A stretch of 64,000 bases of DNA from an uncultured bacterium (GCA_949290355.1 CASERN010000011.1:857865-921864), one strand, 5' to 3'; counted from the first letter of the stretch, positions 32,791-41,794 are shown. Made by a program: numbers and translations. Notes: generated by a model not told the origin, from the sequence alone.

Positions 32791-33561
32791 ATGGGATATG
32801 AAAATTTAAACAAATTAATTGAAACTGTAAAAACATTACGTTCTCCGAATGGTTGTGAATGGGATAGAGCTCAAACACACAAGACATTAAGACCCAACAT
32901 GCTTGAAGAAGCATATGAAGCAGTTGACGCTATGAATTCAGGCGACATGAAGCATTTAAAAGAAGAACTTGGGGATGTCCTTTTACAAGTTTTATTACAT
33001 GCTCAAATTGCAGATGATGAAAATATATTTAATATAGATGATGTTGCAAAAGGTTTAAATGAAAAATTAATACATCGCCATCCACACGTATTTGGAAATG
33101 TAAAAGTAAATTCAACCCAAGATATTATTGATAATTGGGATAAATTAAAAAAAGAAGAAAAACCTCATAGAAAATCTGCAATGGATGGCATTGCAAAGTC
33201 TCAATCTGCGTTAATGAGCGCTCAAAAGATAAGTAAAAGGGCTGTTAAACAAGGATTCGAATGGCCTGATGAAAAATCTTTATATGAATGTATATATTCG
33301 GAATTTGAAGAATTTAAAGAAGCATCAAAAGAAAAAGATTTAGCCCATATGGAAGAAGAAATGGGAGATATTCTTTTTGCAGTCGTTAACTTAGCAAGAT
33401 GGAATAAAATTGATGCAGAACAAGCGCTTTTAAATGCGAACAAAAAATTTATGACCAGATTTAGGAAAATGGAAGAGTTAGCAATCAAACCTCTTAATGA
33501 ATATTCATTTATTGAATACGACAAATTATGGAAACAAGCTAAAGAAGAACTTTCCCGCTAA
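32791..33561 (+). CDS. mazG: Nucleoside triphosphate pyrophosphohydrolase MazG
   Basis: Hydrolyses (d)NTPs to NMP and pyrophosphate, cleaning the pool and affecting ppGpp stress signals. The 256-aa product has the double MazG layout: LRSPNGCEWDRAQTHKTLRP, MLEEAYEAVDAM, KEELGDVLLQVLLHAQIA with the metal-binding EExxE/ExxD pattern, then a second domain with YSEFEEFKEA, EEEMGDILFAVVNLARW and DAEQALLNANKKFMTRFR. A GAGG ribosome site is present. Length is normal for MazG. It stands alone between hypotheticals. Confidence 0.93.
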   Translation: MGYENLNKLIETVKTLRSPNGCEWDRAQTHKTLRPNMLEEAYEAVDAMNSGDMKHLKEELGDVLLQVLLHAQIADDENIFNIDDVAKGLNEKLIHRHPHVFGNVKVNSTQDIIDNWDKLKKEEKPHRKSAMDGIAKSQSALMSAQKISKRAVKQGFEWPDEKSLYECIYSEFEEFKEASKEKDLAHMEEEMGDILFAVVNLARWNKIDAEQALLNANKKFMTRFRKMEELAIKPLNEYSFIEYDKLWKQAKEELSR

Positions 33562-33656
33562 TTGTTAACATTTGTAAACACTAACAAGTCAAAAAAGGCA
33601 ATTCCTATAAAAAAAAATCCTTTATATAAATATACAGGAAAGAGGATCAAGGTTTT

Positions 33657-33860
33657 ATGAAAGAACAGGAATTAAATACATTGATGTCTGTAGTTTCAGA
33701 CCCAATAAAAAATGTTTACAAAATTGAATCAAGAAAAGACTTGGAAGAAATTCAACGTATAATCAGAATATTCCAAATATCTGAAAGTCAACATAATAAA
33801 CATGCAATGCTTTCTATCAAAAATCTTGCTACTTTCAGATTAGTATTAAGCAACAACTAA
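33657..33860 (+). CDS. Small hypothetical protein, 67 aa
   Basis: The 67-aa product follows a GAAAGAGG-type site and precedes a strong terminator, so it is its own unit. It is polar and helical (MKEQELNTLMSVVSDPIKNV, then SRKDLEEIQRIIRIFQISES). No membrane or signal segment is seen. Not recognised; could be a small regulator. Confidence 0.55.
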   Translation: MKEQELNTLMSVVSDPIKNVYKIESRKDLEEIQRIIRIFQISESQHNKHAMLSIKNLATFRLVLSNN

Positions 33861-33909
33861 TATTGATGAAAAGATTTATTAACAAACCCGAAAAAACCAA
33901 ACTGTATAT

Positions 33910-33943
33910 AAAGCTCTGATATTAAATATCAGAGCTTTTATGA
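33910..33943 (+). terminator. Strong intrinsic terminator
   Basis: AAAGCTCTGATAT pairs with ATATCAGAGCTTT over a three-base loop, followed by TTTATGATTT. Confidence 0.85.
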
Positions 33944-33969
33944 TTTATACATATTCAACTGCAAGCTAA

Positions 33970-33998
33970 TTGCTAAAAACAAGCAAATAATATAAAAT
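33970..33998 (+). promoter_or_regulatory. Leaderless-type promoter of the oligopeptide ATPase gene
   Basis: TTGCTA (33970-33975), 17 bases, then TAAAAT (33993-33998), ending six bases before ATG 34005. No ribosome site. Confidence 0.6.
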
Positions 33999-34004
33999 AA
34001 TCAT

Positions 34005-34958
34005 ATGGAAAAAGCACTAGTAAAAATTAACAACCTATTTGTTGAATATAAATCAAACAAAAACATAATTGGCGGGGAAAAAATTATACACGCAGTAAAC
34101 AATGTAAATCTTGAAATAAAAAAAGGAGAAATTCTAGCAATAGCCGGAGAATCAGGGTGTGGAAAATCTACATTAGCCAAAACTATATTAAAACTAGAAC
34201 ACCCAAAATCAGGAGAGATATTATTTGAAAATAAAAATGTACTAAATTTAAATCACGCAGAAGTCCAAGAATTTAGACAAAAAGCTCAAATGGTTTTTCA
34301 AAATCCATATGCAAGCCTAAATCCAAAAATGAAAATTATTGACATTCTCAAAGAGCCTCTAGAAATAAACACTGGATATACAAAAAGTAAAATTGAAGAA
34401 ATTGTAAAAGAAAAAATTAAACTTGTAGGCTTGGATGAAAATTGTCTTAATTTGTATCCTCATGAATTCTCTGGCGGGCAAAGGCAAAGAATTGCAATCG
34501 CAAGAGCTTTAGTATTAGATCCTGAATTTATATTAGCAGATGAACCTGTAAGTGCATTAGATGTAAGCATACAAGCACAAATAATAAATCTTTTAAAAGA
34601 GTTAAAAGAGAAATATAAACTAACATTCTTATTAATAACACATGATATGAGCGTCATTAAATATTTAGCAGACCGGGTTGCTGTAATGTATCTTGGAGAA
34701 ATAATCGAAATAGGAAGAACTGAAGATATATTCAACTTCCCGCTTCATCCGTATACTAAAGCTTTATTAAACGCTGTTCCGAAATTTAATAAACAAGATA
34801 AAAAAGAGATTTTAAAAGGAGATCTTCCATCTTCTGAAAACCTGCCTAATGGTTGTAAATTCCACACAAGATGTCCATTTGTAATGGATAAATGCAAAAA
34901 ATTTGAACCTGTAGAAAAAGGTGGAACGCACAATGTTAAATGTTTTCTGTATGAATAA
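34005..34958 (+). CDS. Oligopeptide/dipeptide ABC transporter ATPase (DppF/OppF type)
   Basis: The 317-aa ATPase has Walker A GESGCGKSTL, Q-loop MVFQNPYASLNPKM, signature FSGGQRQRIAIARAL, Walker B FILADEPVSALDVS and His in LLITHDMSV. The last ~40 residues hold the Cys-rich tail CKFHTRCPFVMDKC of the peptide-transport group. Such ATPases pair with DppD and two permeases, none of which is nearby, so it is an orphan, or its partners are elsewhere. It is followed by smpB after 19 bases. Substrate unknown: peptides or nickel are typical. Confidence 0.88.
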   Translation: MEKALVKINNLFVEYKSNKNIIGGEKIIHAVNNVNLEIKKGEILAIAGESGCGKSTLAKTILKLEHPKSGEILFENKNVLNLNHAEVQEFRQKAQMVFQNPYASLNPKMKIIDILKEPLEINTGYTKSKIEEIVKEKIKLVGLDENCLNLYPHEFSGGQRQRIAIARALVLDPEFILADEPVSALDVSIQAQIINLLKELKEKYKLTFLLITHDMSVIKYLADRVAVMYLGEIIEIGRTEDIFNFPLHPYTKALLNAVPKFNKQDKKEILKGDLPSSENLPNGCKFHTRCPFVMDKCKKFEPVEKGGTHNVKCFLYE

Positions 34959-34965
34959 TCTGTGG

Positions 34966-34971
34966 TATAAT
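34966..34971 (+). promoter_or_regulatory. Extended -10 promoter of smpB, leaderless geometry
   Basis: TATAAT with TGG directly before it (extended -10) ends six bases before the smpB ATG at 34978. The -35 region is weak, which fits an extended -10 type. Confidence 0.6.
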
Positions 34972-34977
34972 TGATTT

Positions 34978-35430
34978 ATGGATAGAAAAATCATTACTAC
35001 TAACAGAAAAGCATTCCACGATTATACAATTACGGAAAAATACATTGCAGGGATTGTATTGACCGGAACTGAAATAAAATCAATCAGAAAAAATGCTATA
35101 AATTTGAAAGACAGTTTTTGTAAAATAGAAGATAATGAAATCTTCCTTTATAATTGTCATATTTCTCCGTATAAAGAAGGGAATAGATTTAATCATGAAG
35201 CAGAAAGAACTCGGAAATTACTTCTAAATAAAAAAGAAATTTTAAAAATGCAGACAAAAGTAAAACAAAACAGTTTTACAATTATACCACTAGAAGTTTT
35301 CTTAACTCACGGTTTTGCAAAAGTAGAAATAGGACTTGCTAAAGGTAAAAAGCTTCATGATAAAAGAGACGATATAGCTAAAAAAGACCAAAACAGAGAA
35401 ATGGATAGAGCATCCAAAATAAGATATTAA
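34978..35430 (+). CDS. smpB: SsrA-binding protein
   Basis: SmpB binds tmRNA and takes part in ribosome rescue (trans-translation). The 150-aa product has ITTNRKAFHDYTITEKYIAG, IVLTGTEIKSIR, LKDSFCKI, LYNCHISPYKEGN, HGFAKVEIGLAKGKK and a basic tail ending DRASKIRY. All are standard for the family. It has no ribosome site; an extended -10 box lies six bases upstream, so it may be read from a leaderless RNA. A formyltransferase-like gene starts 11 bases after the stop. Confidence 0.95.
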   Translation: MDRKIITTNRKAFHDYTITEKYIAGIVLTGTEIKSIRKNAINLKDSFCKIEDNEIFLYNCHISPYKEGNRFNHEAERTRKLLLNKKEILKMQTKVKQNSFTIIPLEVFLTHGFAKVEIGLAKGKKLHDKRDDIAKKDQNREMDRASKIRY

Positions 35431-35441
35431 GGAATTGGAAT

Positions 35442-36425
35442 ATGAAAGTTGTTATTTTAGGGAAAGGGGAAATGCTTTCTAACTTAATTGAAGGTACACT
35501 TTCTTCGGGATGTGAAATATCTGGAATTCTTAGATATGAAACAACAACAATACCAAAATTCATTCTTGCAATATTAGATTTTTTTAAAAGTTCGCCAGAA
35601 TATACACTTATAAAAAAATATAAACTTCACGAGATTAATTGTAAGTCTGCAAATTCAGACCAGTTCAAAAGAGAAATTTTACATTTAAACGCAGATGTAA
35701 TAATTGTAGGCTCTTGGCATGAAAAGTTAAAAAAAGAAATTATTGATTTGCCGGTAATTGCAACAATCAACGTTCATCCATCATATTTACCAAAATATAG
35801 AGGACCTAATCCATATCTGCAAACTATTTTACATATGGAAAAAGCATCTGGCATAACTTTTCATTTAATGGATAAAAATTTTGATACAGGCGCGATTTTA
35901 GCTCAAGAAAAAATTAATATAATGCCAAACGATACATCAAAAGAACTTAAAGAACGCACTGTATATAAAGCAAGAAAAATGTGTGAATCAATATTAAAAA
36001 ATCTTGCATCCGGAATAATTGTACCGGTTCCTCAAAATGAAAAAGAAGCAACATATTTTCCAAATATAAAACCAGAAGATATGATGCTTGATTTTTATAA
36101 AGAATCAGCAGAAGAAATAAACGCACGAATAAGAGCTTTCCACCCTTGGATGCCATGTTATTATAGATATCAAAAAAAATATTTTATTCCAAATCCTTAC
36201 AAATTAAAGATATTAGATAAATCTCAGACAAAAAAAATACTTACTAAAAATAATATCCAAAACCCTAGACTCGGAGAAATTATTAACACTAACTACAAAT
36301 CAAGAGCCATAACAATAATGTGTAAAGATAACAAATCTATAAAAATGGTAGGAACAAATTTATACGGATTTTTTAATAAACCTCTCACAAGTTTATTTAT
36401 CAAAAATATCAATTACAATAATTAA
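35442..36425 (+). CDS. Formyltransferase-family protein, Fmt/ArnA-like paralogue
   Basis: The 327-aa protein shares the formyltransferase core: ATINVHPSYLPKYRGPNPYL (catalytic Asn and His) and MDKNFDTGAILAQEKI with the catalytic Asp, then a C-terminal domain starting near NARIRAFHPWMPCYY. True Fmt is encoded at 4.7-5.6 kb, so this is a second, diverged copy. It could formylate an amino sugar or another small amine. It is close behind smpB, probably in the same transcript. The acceptor cannot be told from sequence. Confidence 0.78.
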   Translation: MKVVILGKGEMLSNLIEGTLSSGCEISGILRYETTTIPKFILAILDFFKSSPEYTLIKKYKLHEINCKSANSDQFKREILHLNADVIIVGSWHEKLKKEIIDLPVIATINVHPSYLPKYRGPNPYLQTILHMEKASGITFHLMDKNFDTGAILAQEKINIMPNDTSKELKERTVYKARKMCESILKNLASGIIVPVPQNEKEATYFPNIKPEDMMLDFYKESAEEINARIRAFHPWMPCYYRYQKKYFIPNPYKLKILDKSQTKKILTKNNIQNPRLGEIINTNYKSRAITIMCKDNKSIKMVGTNLYGFFNKPLTSLFIKNINYNN

Positions 36426-36438
36426 TAACCTTAAATCC

Positions 36439-37707
36439 CTAACTCAAACTTGCAATATAATCTACAATTTCTTTTACAGAATAAATATTATTTACAACTA
36501 AGAAGTCTTTTCCCGTAACTCGCTTTACATAATCTAAATTTTTACCGTCAAGAAAATCTTGAGAATACGGCCTTAGCATAACAGATGGTATTATTATTAA
36601 ATCAGAATCTAACTCTTTTACTGTATTTATTAAATCATCAGTAGTAATAAGCCCTGCAACAGTAATATCTTCTCCCCAATATTTAGATTTTACAGGATTT
36701 ACTGAAACTGATAAATTTTTTATTTTATTCAACTTCTCTGAAATTTTTTCTATAGCATATTTTGCTGCGTAACTGGTCGCAAAAGAAATCTTCAAAGGAG
36801 TTTGAATTTTTTTAGGTAATTCAAGCTTTTTAAAATCATCAAGAAGTATTCTTATAGCTCCTACACCATCCTCCAATTGATTATATTCACAGTAGTACTT
36901 TGAAGGAGGTATATCATAACCTGCTAATAAGAAAAATTCATCAGAGCAGCATACACGCTTATATTTAGATGCTATTTCTATAGTCTGCTGTGCGCATTTT
37001 TTATCAACTCTTTTTAGGCCTTCTTTTCGAAATTGAGTAATCCCAACAGGCACAATAGCAACAGATAATACAGTATTTTTTAATTTCGCTAAATCTGACA
37101 AAGTCCTATCTAACTCATCTCCATCATTATATCCTGGACACAATACAATTTGTGCATGAAAAGGAATTTTGTTTTTTCTTAGCCATTGCAAATTTTCCAA
37201 CGCTTTTCCTGCATTTGGATTTCTAAGCATTTTGACTCTCAAATCAGGATTTGTAGTATGCACTGAAATATAAAAAGGACCTAACCTCATTCTTTTAATT
37301 CGATCTTTATCAGCATCAGTCAAATTAGTTAAAGTTATATAAGTTCCTTGTAAATATGACAATCTATAATCATCGTCTTTTATATACAAAGTATCGCGAA
37401 GACCTTTTGGTTGTTGGTCAACAAAGCAAAAAATACAATGATTCATACAAGGTTTTACTCTGTCAAATACTGCACTTTCAAAAATTATCCCAAGATCTTC
37501 ATCATAATCTTTTCCTATTTCAATAATCTCTATTTCACCATTAGTATGCTTAATTTCAAGAGTTAGTTCATCGGACTTACATAAGAAATTATAATCAATC
37601 ATATCAATCATATTAGTATCATCGATTGATAAAATTTCATCACCTGCAGCTATTTCTAACTCTTCTGCGATAGAACCTTTAATAACATCACTAACGATTG
37701 CCGGCAT
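36439..37707 (-). CDS. PDZ / radical SAM / DUF512 protein of cyanobacterial type
   Basis: The 422-aa protein has a short PDZ-like N-terminus (IVSDVIKGSIAEELEIAAGD), then a radical SAM-like cluster motif CMNHCIFCFVDQQPKG, and SYLQGTYITLTNLTDADKDR. The C-terminal half (FFLLAGYDIPPSKYYCEYNQ) is DUF512. This architecture is known as a family typical of Cyanobacteria and some Clostridia; its reaction is not known to me. ATG 37707 follows GGAG and overlaps the PadR gene by 17 bases. It supports a cyanobacterial-sister lineage. Function undefined. Confidence 0.82.
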   Translation of the reverse strand: MPAIVSDVIKGSIAEELEIAAGDEILSIDDTNMIDMIDYNFLCKSDELTLEIKHTNGEIEIIEIGKDYDEDLGIIFESAVFDRVKPCMNHCIFCFVDQQPKGLRDTLYIKDDDYRLSYLQGTYITLTNLTDADKDRIKRMRLGPFYISVHTTNPDLRVKMLRNPNAGKALENLQWLRKNKIPFHAQIVLCPGYNDGDELDRTLSDLAKLKNTVLSVAIVPVGITQFRKEGLKRVDKKCAQQTIEIASKYKRVCCSDEFFLLAGYDIPPSKYYCEYNQLEDGVGAIRILLDDFKKLELPKKIQTPLKISFATSYAAKYAIEKISEKLNKIKNLSVSVNPVKSKYWGEDITVAGLITTDDLINTVKELDSDLIIIPSVMLRPYSQDFLDGKNLDYVKRVTGKDFLVVNNIYSVKEIVDYIASLS

Positions 37708-38215
37708 TATCTTTCTCCAAACCTTCCACAATATTTATAAAATTTGAATACTCACATAAAGCATTGTCAAGAATAATTTTTTGATAAAAATTTTTATGAT
37801 TATACTCATCATTAAGTATACTTTGAGAAACAGACTTAAATTTTGCAGCCTTTGATTTTATAGAAAAATACAATCTGTTTCTTTCATCAGCATCTAATGC
37901 ATCAGAACAAGCAAGTTTTATTCTTGCATTAGAAAAAAACTGCAGAGGATTATCACTTAAATTTTCAAGCAAAAGTCTTTTGAGCTCAGATATACCATTT
38001 CTGGAAATTTCATAATATACAGAGAGTTTACCACCATCAGACATCATCTTTCTTGAAGACAAAGCACCTTTTTCTTCCAATCGTCTTAATGCAGGTTTCA
38101 ACGCTCCAAAACTTGGATTTGTGAACGCCCCAAATATTTCATCAATATGCTTTTGAATAGCATACATTGTCAAATCTCTTTTCAACAAAACATATAAAAT
38201 CAAAAGTTCAATCAT
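37691..38215 (-). CDS. PadR-family transcriptional regulator
   Basis: The 174-aa protein starts with a winged helix of PadR type: LILYVLLKRDLTMYAIQKHI, GAFTNPSFGALKPALRRLEE and the wing RKMMSDGGKLSVYYEISRNG, followed by a helical C-terminal dimer domain. PadR proteins usually repress nearby genes in response to small molecules. It overlaps the DUF512 gene, which may be its target or partner. The gene has a TATATT box six bases before ATG and no ribosome site. Ligand unknown. Confidence 0.82.
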   Translation of the reverse strand: MIELLILYVLLKRDLTMYAIQKHIDEIFGAFTNPSFGALKPALRRLEEKGALSSRKMMSDGGKLSVYYEISRNGISELKRLLLENLSDNPLQFFSNARIKLACSDALDADERNRLYFSIKSKAAKFKSVSQSILNDEYNHKNFYQKIILDNALCEYSNFINIVEGLEKDNAGNR

Positions 38216-38221
38216 ACAAAA

Positions 38222-38250
38222 AATATATCACAAAACCGAGTTATAGACAA
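38222..38250 (-). promoter_or_regulatory. Leaderless-type promoter of the PadR gene
   Basis: On the minus strand TTGTCT (38250-38245), 17 bases, then TATATT (38227-38222) with TGA before it (extended -10). The box ends six bases before ATG 38215. Confidence 0.55.
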
Positions 38251-38287
38251 TTACAAGCAAGAAATATTAACAGATAAAAGATAAAAA

Positions 38288-38316
38288 TTGACACAAAATA
38301 TCCATAAGAGTAGAAT
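38288..38316 (+). promoter_or_regulatory. Promoter of glmU
   Basis: TTGACA (38288-38293), 17 bases, TAGAAT (38311-38316). The RNA would have a leader of about 27 bases with a GAGAGG ribosome site, a normal leadered start unlike several neighbours. Confidence 0.75.
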
Positions 38317-38349
38317 TAACATAAAAACAAAATAATAAGAGAGGATATT

Positions 38350-39630
38350 ATGCAAAAAGAAATTAAATCAGTTATACTTGCAGCAGGCAAAGGCACAAGA
38401 ATGAAATCTAATACCCCAAAAGTTTTACATAAAATATTCGAAAAACCTTTACTTGGATATGTATTAGATAATGTAAAAAATATAGTAAATGAATCTTTTG
38501 TAATAGTAGGACATCACGCTGAAGAAGTTACAGAATATGTAGAAAAGAATTACAAAACAGCTAAAACAGTTTTGCAATCACCTCAATTAGGAACAGGTCA
38601 TGCCGTATCAATGGTATGTCCCGCATTAGAAAACTTTGAAGGGCAAGTAATTATACTATGCGGAGATACTCCACTAATTACAGAAGCTACTTTGAAAAAA
38701 TTTATAGAGTACCATAACTCTAACAATTCAGATTTAACCGTAATGAGTACTATTTTTGAAAACCCTACAAATTACGGAAGAATTATAAGAGAAGCTGATA
38801 ATTCTCTAAAATGTATAGTTGAAGAAAAAGATGCAACGCCTGATGAAAAAGCTGTAAAAGAAGTTAATGCCGGCATTTATTGTCTTAACTGGGGGAAAAT
38901 TAAACCTGCATTTTCTCAATTAACAAGCAATAACGCACAAGGTGAATATTATCTTACTGACATAATTGCTTGGGGCAAAAAGAATAATCTTAATGTTAAC
39001 GCATTTATTTTAGAAAACAGCGATGAAATATACGGAATTAATTCTCGTTCAAACTTAGCTACTGCAACTAAAATAATGAATGACAGAAAATTGAATTCAT
39101 TGATGGATAATGGTGTAACAATTGTAGATCCTGCATCTACTTGGATATCAGAAGATACAGAAATCGGAGCCGATACAATAATTTATCCGTCGACTTACAT
39201 TGAAGGGAAAAATAAAATCGGTAAAAACTGCAAAATTGGGCCTTGTGCACACTTAAGAGGTGATGTTGAAATCTCTGACAACTGCAAAATAGGTAATTTT
39301 GTAGAAGTAAAAAAAGCAAAGATTGACCATAACACAAATGCAGGTCATCTAAGCTATATCGGAGATGCAGAACTCGGCGCACACATAAATATCGGAGCAG
39401 GTACAATCACCGCTAATTATGATCCGATTACAAAAACAAAAAGCAAAACAATTTTAAAAGATAACGTAAAAATCGGCTCAAACACAGTACTTGTAGCCCC
39501 AGTAGAAATTGGAGAAGGTACAAATATCGGAGCAGGAAGTGTTATCACCAAAAATATCGGGGAATGGGCACTTGGTATTACAAGAGCACCATTAAGAATT
39601 CTCGAAAACTGGGTTAAAAAGAAAATGTAA
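38350..39630 (+). CDS. glmU: Bifunctional GlcNAc-1-phosphate uridylyltransferase / GlcN-1-P acetyltransferase
   Basis: Makes UDP-GlcNAc for peptidoglycan and lipopolysaccharide. The 426-aa protein has the nucleotidyltransferase domain (VILAAGKGTRMKSNTPKVLH, LGTGHAVSM, GDTPLIT, NAGIYC) and a C-terminal left-handed beta-helix of hexapeptide repeats (IGADTIIYPSTYIEG through GAGTITANYDP to GAGSVITKNI) with the acetyltransferase centre. It is slightly shorter than usual (about 450) at the C-terminus. It has its own promoter and terminator. glmS, which makes the substrate precursor, is at 55.7-57.6 kb. Confidence 0.95.
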   Translation: MQKEIKSVILAAGKGTRMKSNTPKVLHKIFEKPLLGYVLDNVKNIVNESFVIVGHHAEEVTEYVEKNYKTAKTVLQSPQLGTGHAVSMVCPALENFEGQVIILCGDTPLITEATLKKFIEYHNSNNSDLTVMSTIFENPTNYGRIIREADNSLKCIVEEKDATPDEKAVKEVNAGIYCLNWGKIKPAFSQLTSNNAQGEYYLTDIIAWGKKNNLNVNAFILENSDEIYGINSRSNLATATKIMNDRKLNSLMDNGVTIVDPASTWISEDTEIGADTIIYPSTYIEGKNKIGKNCKIGPCAHLRGDVEISDNCKIGNFVEVKKAKIDHNTNAGHLSYIGDAELGAHINIGAGTITANYDPITKTKSKTILKDNVKIGSNTVLVAPVEIGEGTNIGAGSVITKNIGEWALGITRAPLRILENWVKKKM

Positions 39631-39640
39631 AAATAGATTA

Positions 39641-39669
39641 AAAAAATTCCCTTAAAGGGAATTTTTTTA
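39641..39669 (+). terminator. Terminator of glmU
   Basis: AAAAAATTCCCT/AGGGAATTTTTT with a three-base loop; a 12-bp stem merging into a T run. Confidence 0.85.
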
Positions 39670-39674
39670 TATGC

Positions 39675-39680
39675 TAAAAT
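39675..39680 (+). promoter_or_regulatory. Extended -10 box of the MFS gene
   Basis: TGC-TAAAAT (TAAAAT at 39675-39680) ends seven bases before ATG 39688. No ribosome site; near-leaderless. Confidence 0.5.
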
Positions 39681-39687
39681 TAAAACT

Positions 39688-41094
39688 ATGAGCACAAAAG
39701 AAATAAAATGGACAATGTTTGTAATCACTGCAGTAGGCAATTTTATTGCCATGCTTGATTCTACAACTGTCAATTTAGCGCTATATCCAATGTCTGTTGA
39801 TTTACATGTTACTATGGGACAAATCCAATGGGTAATGATTGCTTATATGCTTGTTTTGACAGTGTTCCTACCATTTTTTGGAAAACTTGGCGATATATTT
39901 CCAAAAAATAAATTATACTCAATCGGTTTTGGAATTTTTGCATTAGGAGCTTTCTTAAATACTACAGCAGGAAGTTTTGGATTACTAATTGCATACAGGT
40001 GCTTAGAAGCTCTTGGAGCATCTATTATGCTATCAAACGCTCAAGCAATTATCGCAACAATTTTTAAAAACGAAAGACGGGGTAAAGCTCTAGGACTTAA
40101 TGGTTGTTTGGTTGCAATCGGCGGAATGAGCGGACCAGCATTGGGCGGAATTTTAATTAATTCTTTCGGCTGGCATTCAGTATTTATCCCTTGTATTCCT
40201 GTAGCCTTAATCGGTTCATATTACGCCTACAAAGTCCTTCCTCACCACGCTAAAATTGACATTACAAATTTCAAATTTGATTATAAAGGTTTCATCTATT
40301 TCACAATAAGTTTGTTTGCGCTGCTGCTTGCAATATCTGAAGGACACAGCTGGGGTTGGAATTCGCTAAAAATAATTTCTCTTGGCATAATTACATTGAT
40401 ATTTGGAATATTATTTTATATCAGAGATCACAAAATTAACTACCCTTTAATCAATTTTTCAATGTTCAAAATCAAGCCATTCACATTTGGGAATTTGGCA
40501 GTAATGACATCTTACATGGCAATGTATACTAATAGTATTTTATTACCATTTTTCTTACAAGAAATACTTAAATATAACGCATTAGTAACAGGTCTTTTAA
40601 TCTTGCCTTATTCTGTTACATTATCTTTTATAGCACCAATTGCAGGAAGATTATCAGGCAAGTACGGAAGCAGACAATTAACAATTGCCGGGCCAATTTT
40701 ATATTGCATAGCACTTTTATTGTTTACGATATACAACAAAAATGTTGCAATGTGGCAAATAGTTTTTGCATCAGGACTTATGGGAATAGGTAATGGTCTG
40801 TTCCAATCACCTTCAAATAACGCTATTATGACAAGTGTTCAAAAACATGAAGTCGGTATAGCTTCAGGAATTTTGGCACTATCAAGAAATATGGGAAATA
40901 TTCTTGGTGTGGCAGTTACAATTACTTTATTTGAAACATTTAGAAATATTTTTATAGAATCAGGCAAAATTTATGATTTAGCATTTTTATTCTCTTATAG
41001 AACAACTATGTGCTTTGGGATATTTTTCGGACTTTGCTGTTTATCATTTGCATTTATTGCTTACCAGCCCCAGAAAAAGGAAATAAAATCTTAA
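39688..41094 (+). CDS. MFS transporter, DHA2 (EmrB/QacA-like) family
   Basis: The 468-aa protein has about 14 membrane helices and DHA2 motifs: GNFIAMLDSTTVNLALYPMS (motif D1), GKLGDIFPKNKLYSIG (motif A), YRCLEALGASIMLSNAQAI (motif B) and LNGCLVAIGGMSGPALGGIL (motif C, antiporter type). It would export drugs or metabolites by proton exchange. It is monocistronic with a leaderless-type promoter. The 3' end overlaps a convergent gene by 41 bases. Substrate cannot be predicted. Confidence 0.88.
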   Translation: MSTKEIKWTMFVITAVGNFIAMLDSTTVNLALYPMSVDLHVTMGQIQWVMIAYMLVLTVFLPFFGKLGDIFPKNKLYSIGFGIFALGAFLNTTAGSFGLLIAYRCLEALGASIMLSNAQAIIATIFKNERRGKALGLNGCLVAIGGMSGPALGGILINSFGWHSVFIPCIPVALIGSYYAYKVLPHHAKIDITNFKFDYKGFIYFTISLFALLLAISEGHSWGWNSLKIISLGIITLIFGILFYIRDHKINYPLINFSMFKIKPFTFGNLAVMTSYMAMYTNSILLPFFLQEILKYNALVTGLLILPYSVTLSFIAPIAGRLSGKYGSRQLTIAGPILYCIALLLFTIYNKNVAMWQIVFASGLMGIGNGLFQSPSNNAIMTSVQKHEVGIASGILALSRNMGNILGVAVTITLFETFRNIFIESGKIYDLAFLFSYRTTMCFGIFFGLCCLSFAFIAYQPQKKEIKS

Positions 41095-41725
41095 AAAAGT
41101 ACTTCTCGCCGCTACTATACTCAACTTCAACAACAGGAAACGGATTATCTAACTCATAAACTCCATAAAATGTCTTTTTTTGAAGCACTCCAATTGAAGT
41201 ACTCGTAACTTGTTTTGATTCTAAAACCTTTATATTTTCATATTCTTTAGCTAATAATTTTGCATCCTTTTTAGAAAGACTATCACAAACCGTTTTCATA
41301 GCATTAAATGGCAAACTCCCAATATAATAAATTGTTGCTAATTCAGCAAGAGGTACAGAACCAATCATTGATCCATATTCCTTTATTCCTTCAACAGTAT
41401 CTCCTAATGAACTATTATTCTTTCTTGGTTCATATTTTTCCTTTTTTAGGTATAAATCAATTATTTCATCAGAACTGATACCAACATCACGGACAATAAC
41501 TTTTATATCTTGATTTGAAGCATTGACAATTGTGTATCCTAAAATATAAAAATATTTTCGAAATGGTCCAGAAAATGGGGTTGGGGAAATTTGAATTTTA
41601 ATATCAACAGGCGGATGATCCGAAATTTCAATATTTGAACTTTGCAATATTGGTTTAATATAATCATTCGCATAAACAAATACTGGCAGAAAAAACACTA
41701 AAAGTAAAAAAATATATTTTTTCAT
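41054..41725 (-). CDS. Exported hypothetical protein, 223 aa
   Basis: The protein has a clear signal peptide (KKYIFLLLVFFLPVFVYA) and a mature part of ~200 residues that is not recognised: a beta-rich front (DHPPVDIKIQISPTPFSGP), KYFYILGYTIVNASNQDIKV, a helical middle with a hydrophobic stretch (MIGSVPLAELATIYYIG) and a beta-rich end with VEVEYSSGEKYFFKIL. Probably periplasmic or outer-surface. A TATAAT box lies six bases before ATG. It overlaps the MFS gene at its 3' end. Confidence 0.6.
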   Translation of the reverse strand: MKKYIFLLLVFFLPVFVYANDYIKPILQSSNIEISDHPPVDIKIQISPTPFSGPFRKYFYILGYTIVNASNQDIKVIVRDVGISSDEIIDLYLKKEKYEPRKNNSSLGDTVEGIKEYGSMIGSVPLAELATIYYIGSLPFNAMKTVCDSLSKKDAKLLAKEYENIKVLESKQVTSTSIGVLQKKTFYGVYELDNPFPVVEVEYSSGEKYFFKILFPFSGAGKQ

Positions 41726-41731
41726 AAAGAT

Positions 41732-41759
41732 ATTATAACAAATTTTAAACGTAAATCAA
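41732..41759 (-). promoter_or_regulatory. Leaderless-type promoter of the exported 223-aa gene
   Basis: Minus strand TTGATT (41759-41754), 16 bases, TATAAT (41737-41732), ending six bases before ATG 41725; no ribosome site. Confidence 0.6.
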
Positions 41760-41765
41760 TATCTA

Positions 41766-41794
41766 TTGAAAATAAATCTTTCCTGTTGTAAAAT
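41766..41794 (+). promoter_or_regulatory. Promoter of typA
   Basis: TTGAAA (41766-41771), 17 bases, TAAAAT (41789-41794). The RNA would have a leader of about 45 bases with a GCAGGGA ribosome site before ATG 41845. Confidence 0.65.

Noticed and set aside
38213-38349. Divergent promoter operator for PadR between PadR and glmU
   Set aside because: I could not find the ATGT-N8-ACAT palindrome typical of PadR sites in the gap.
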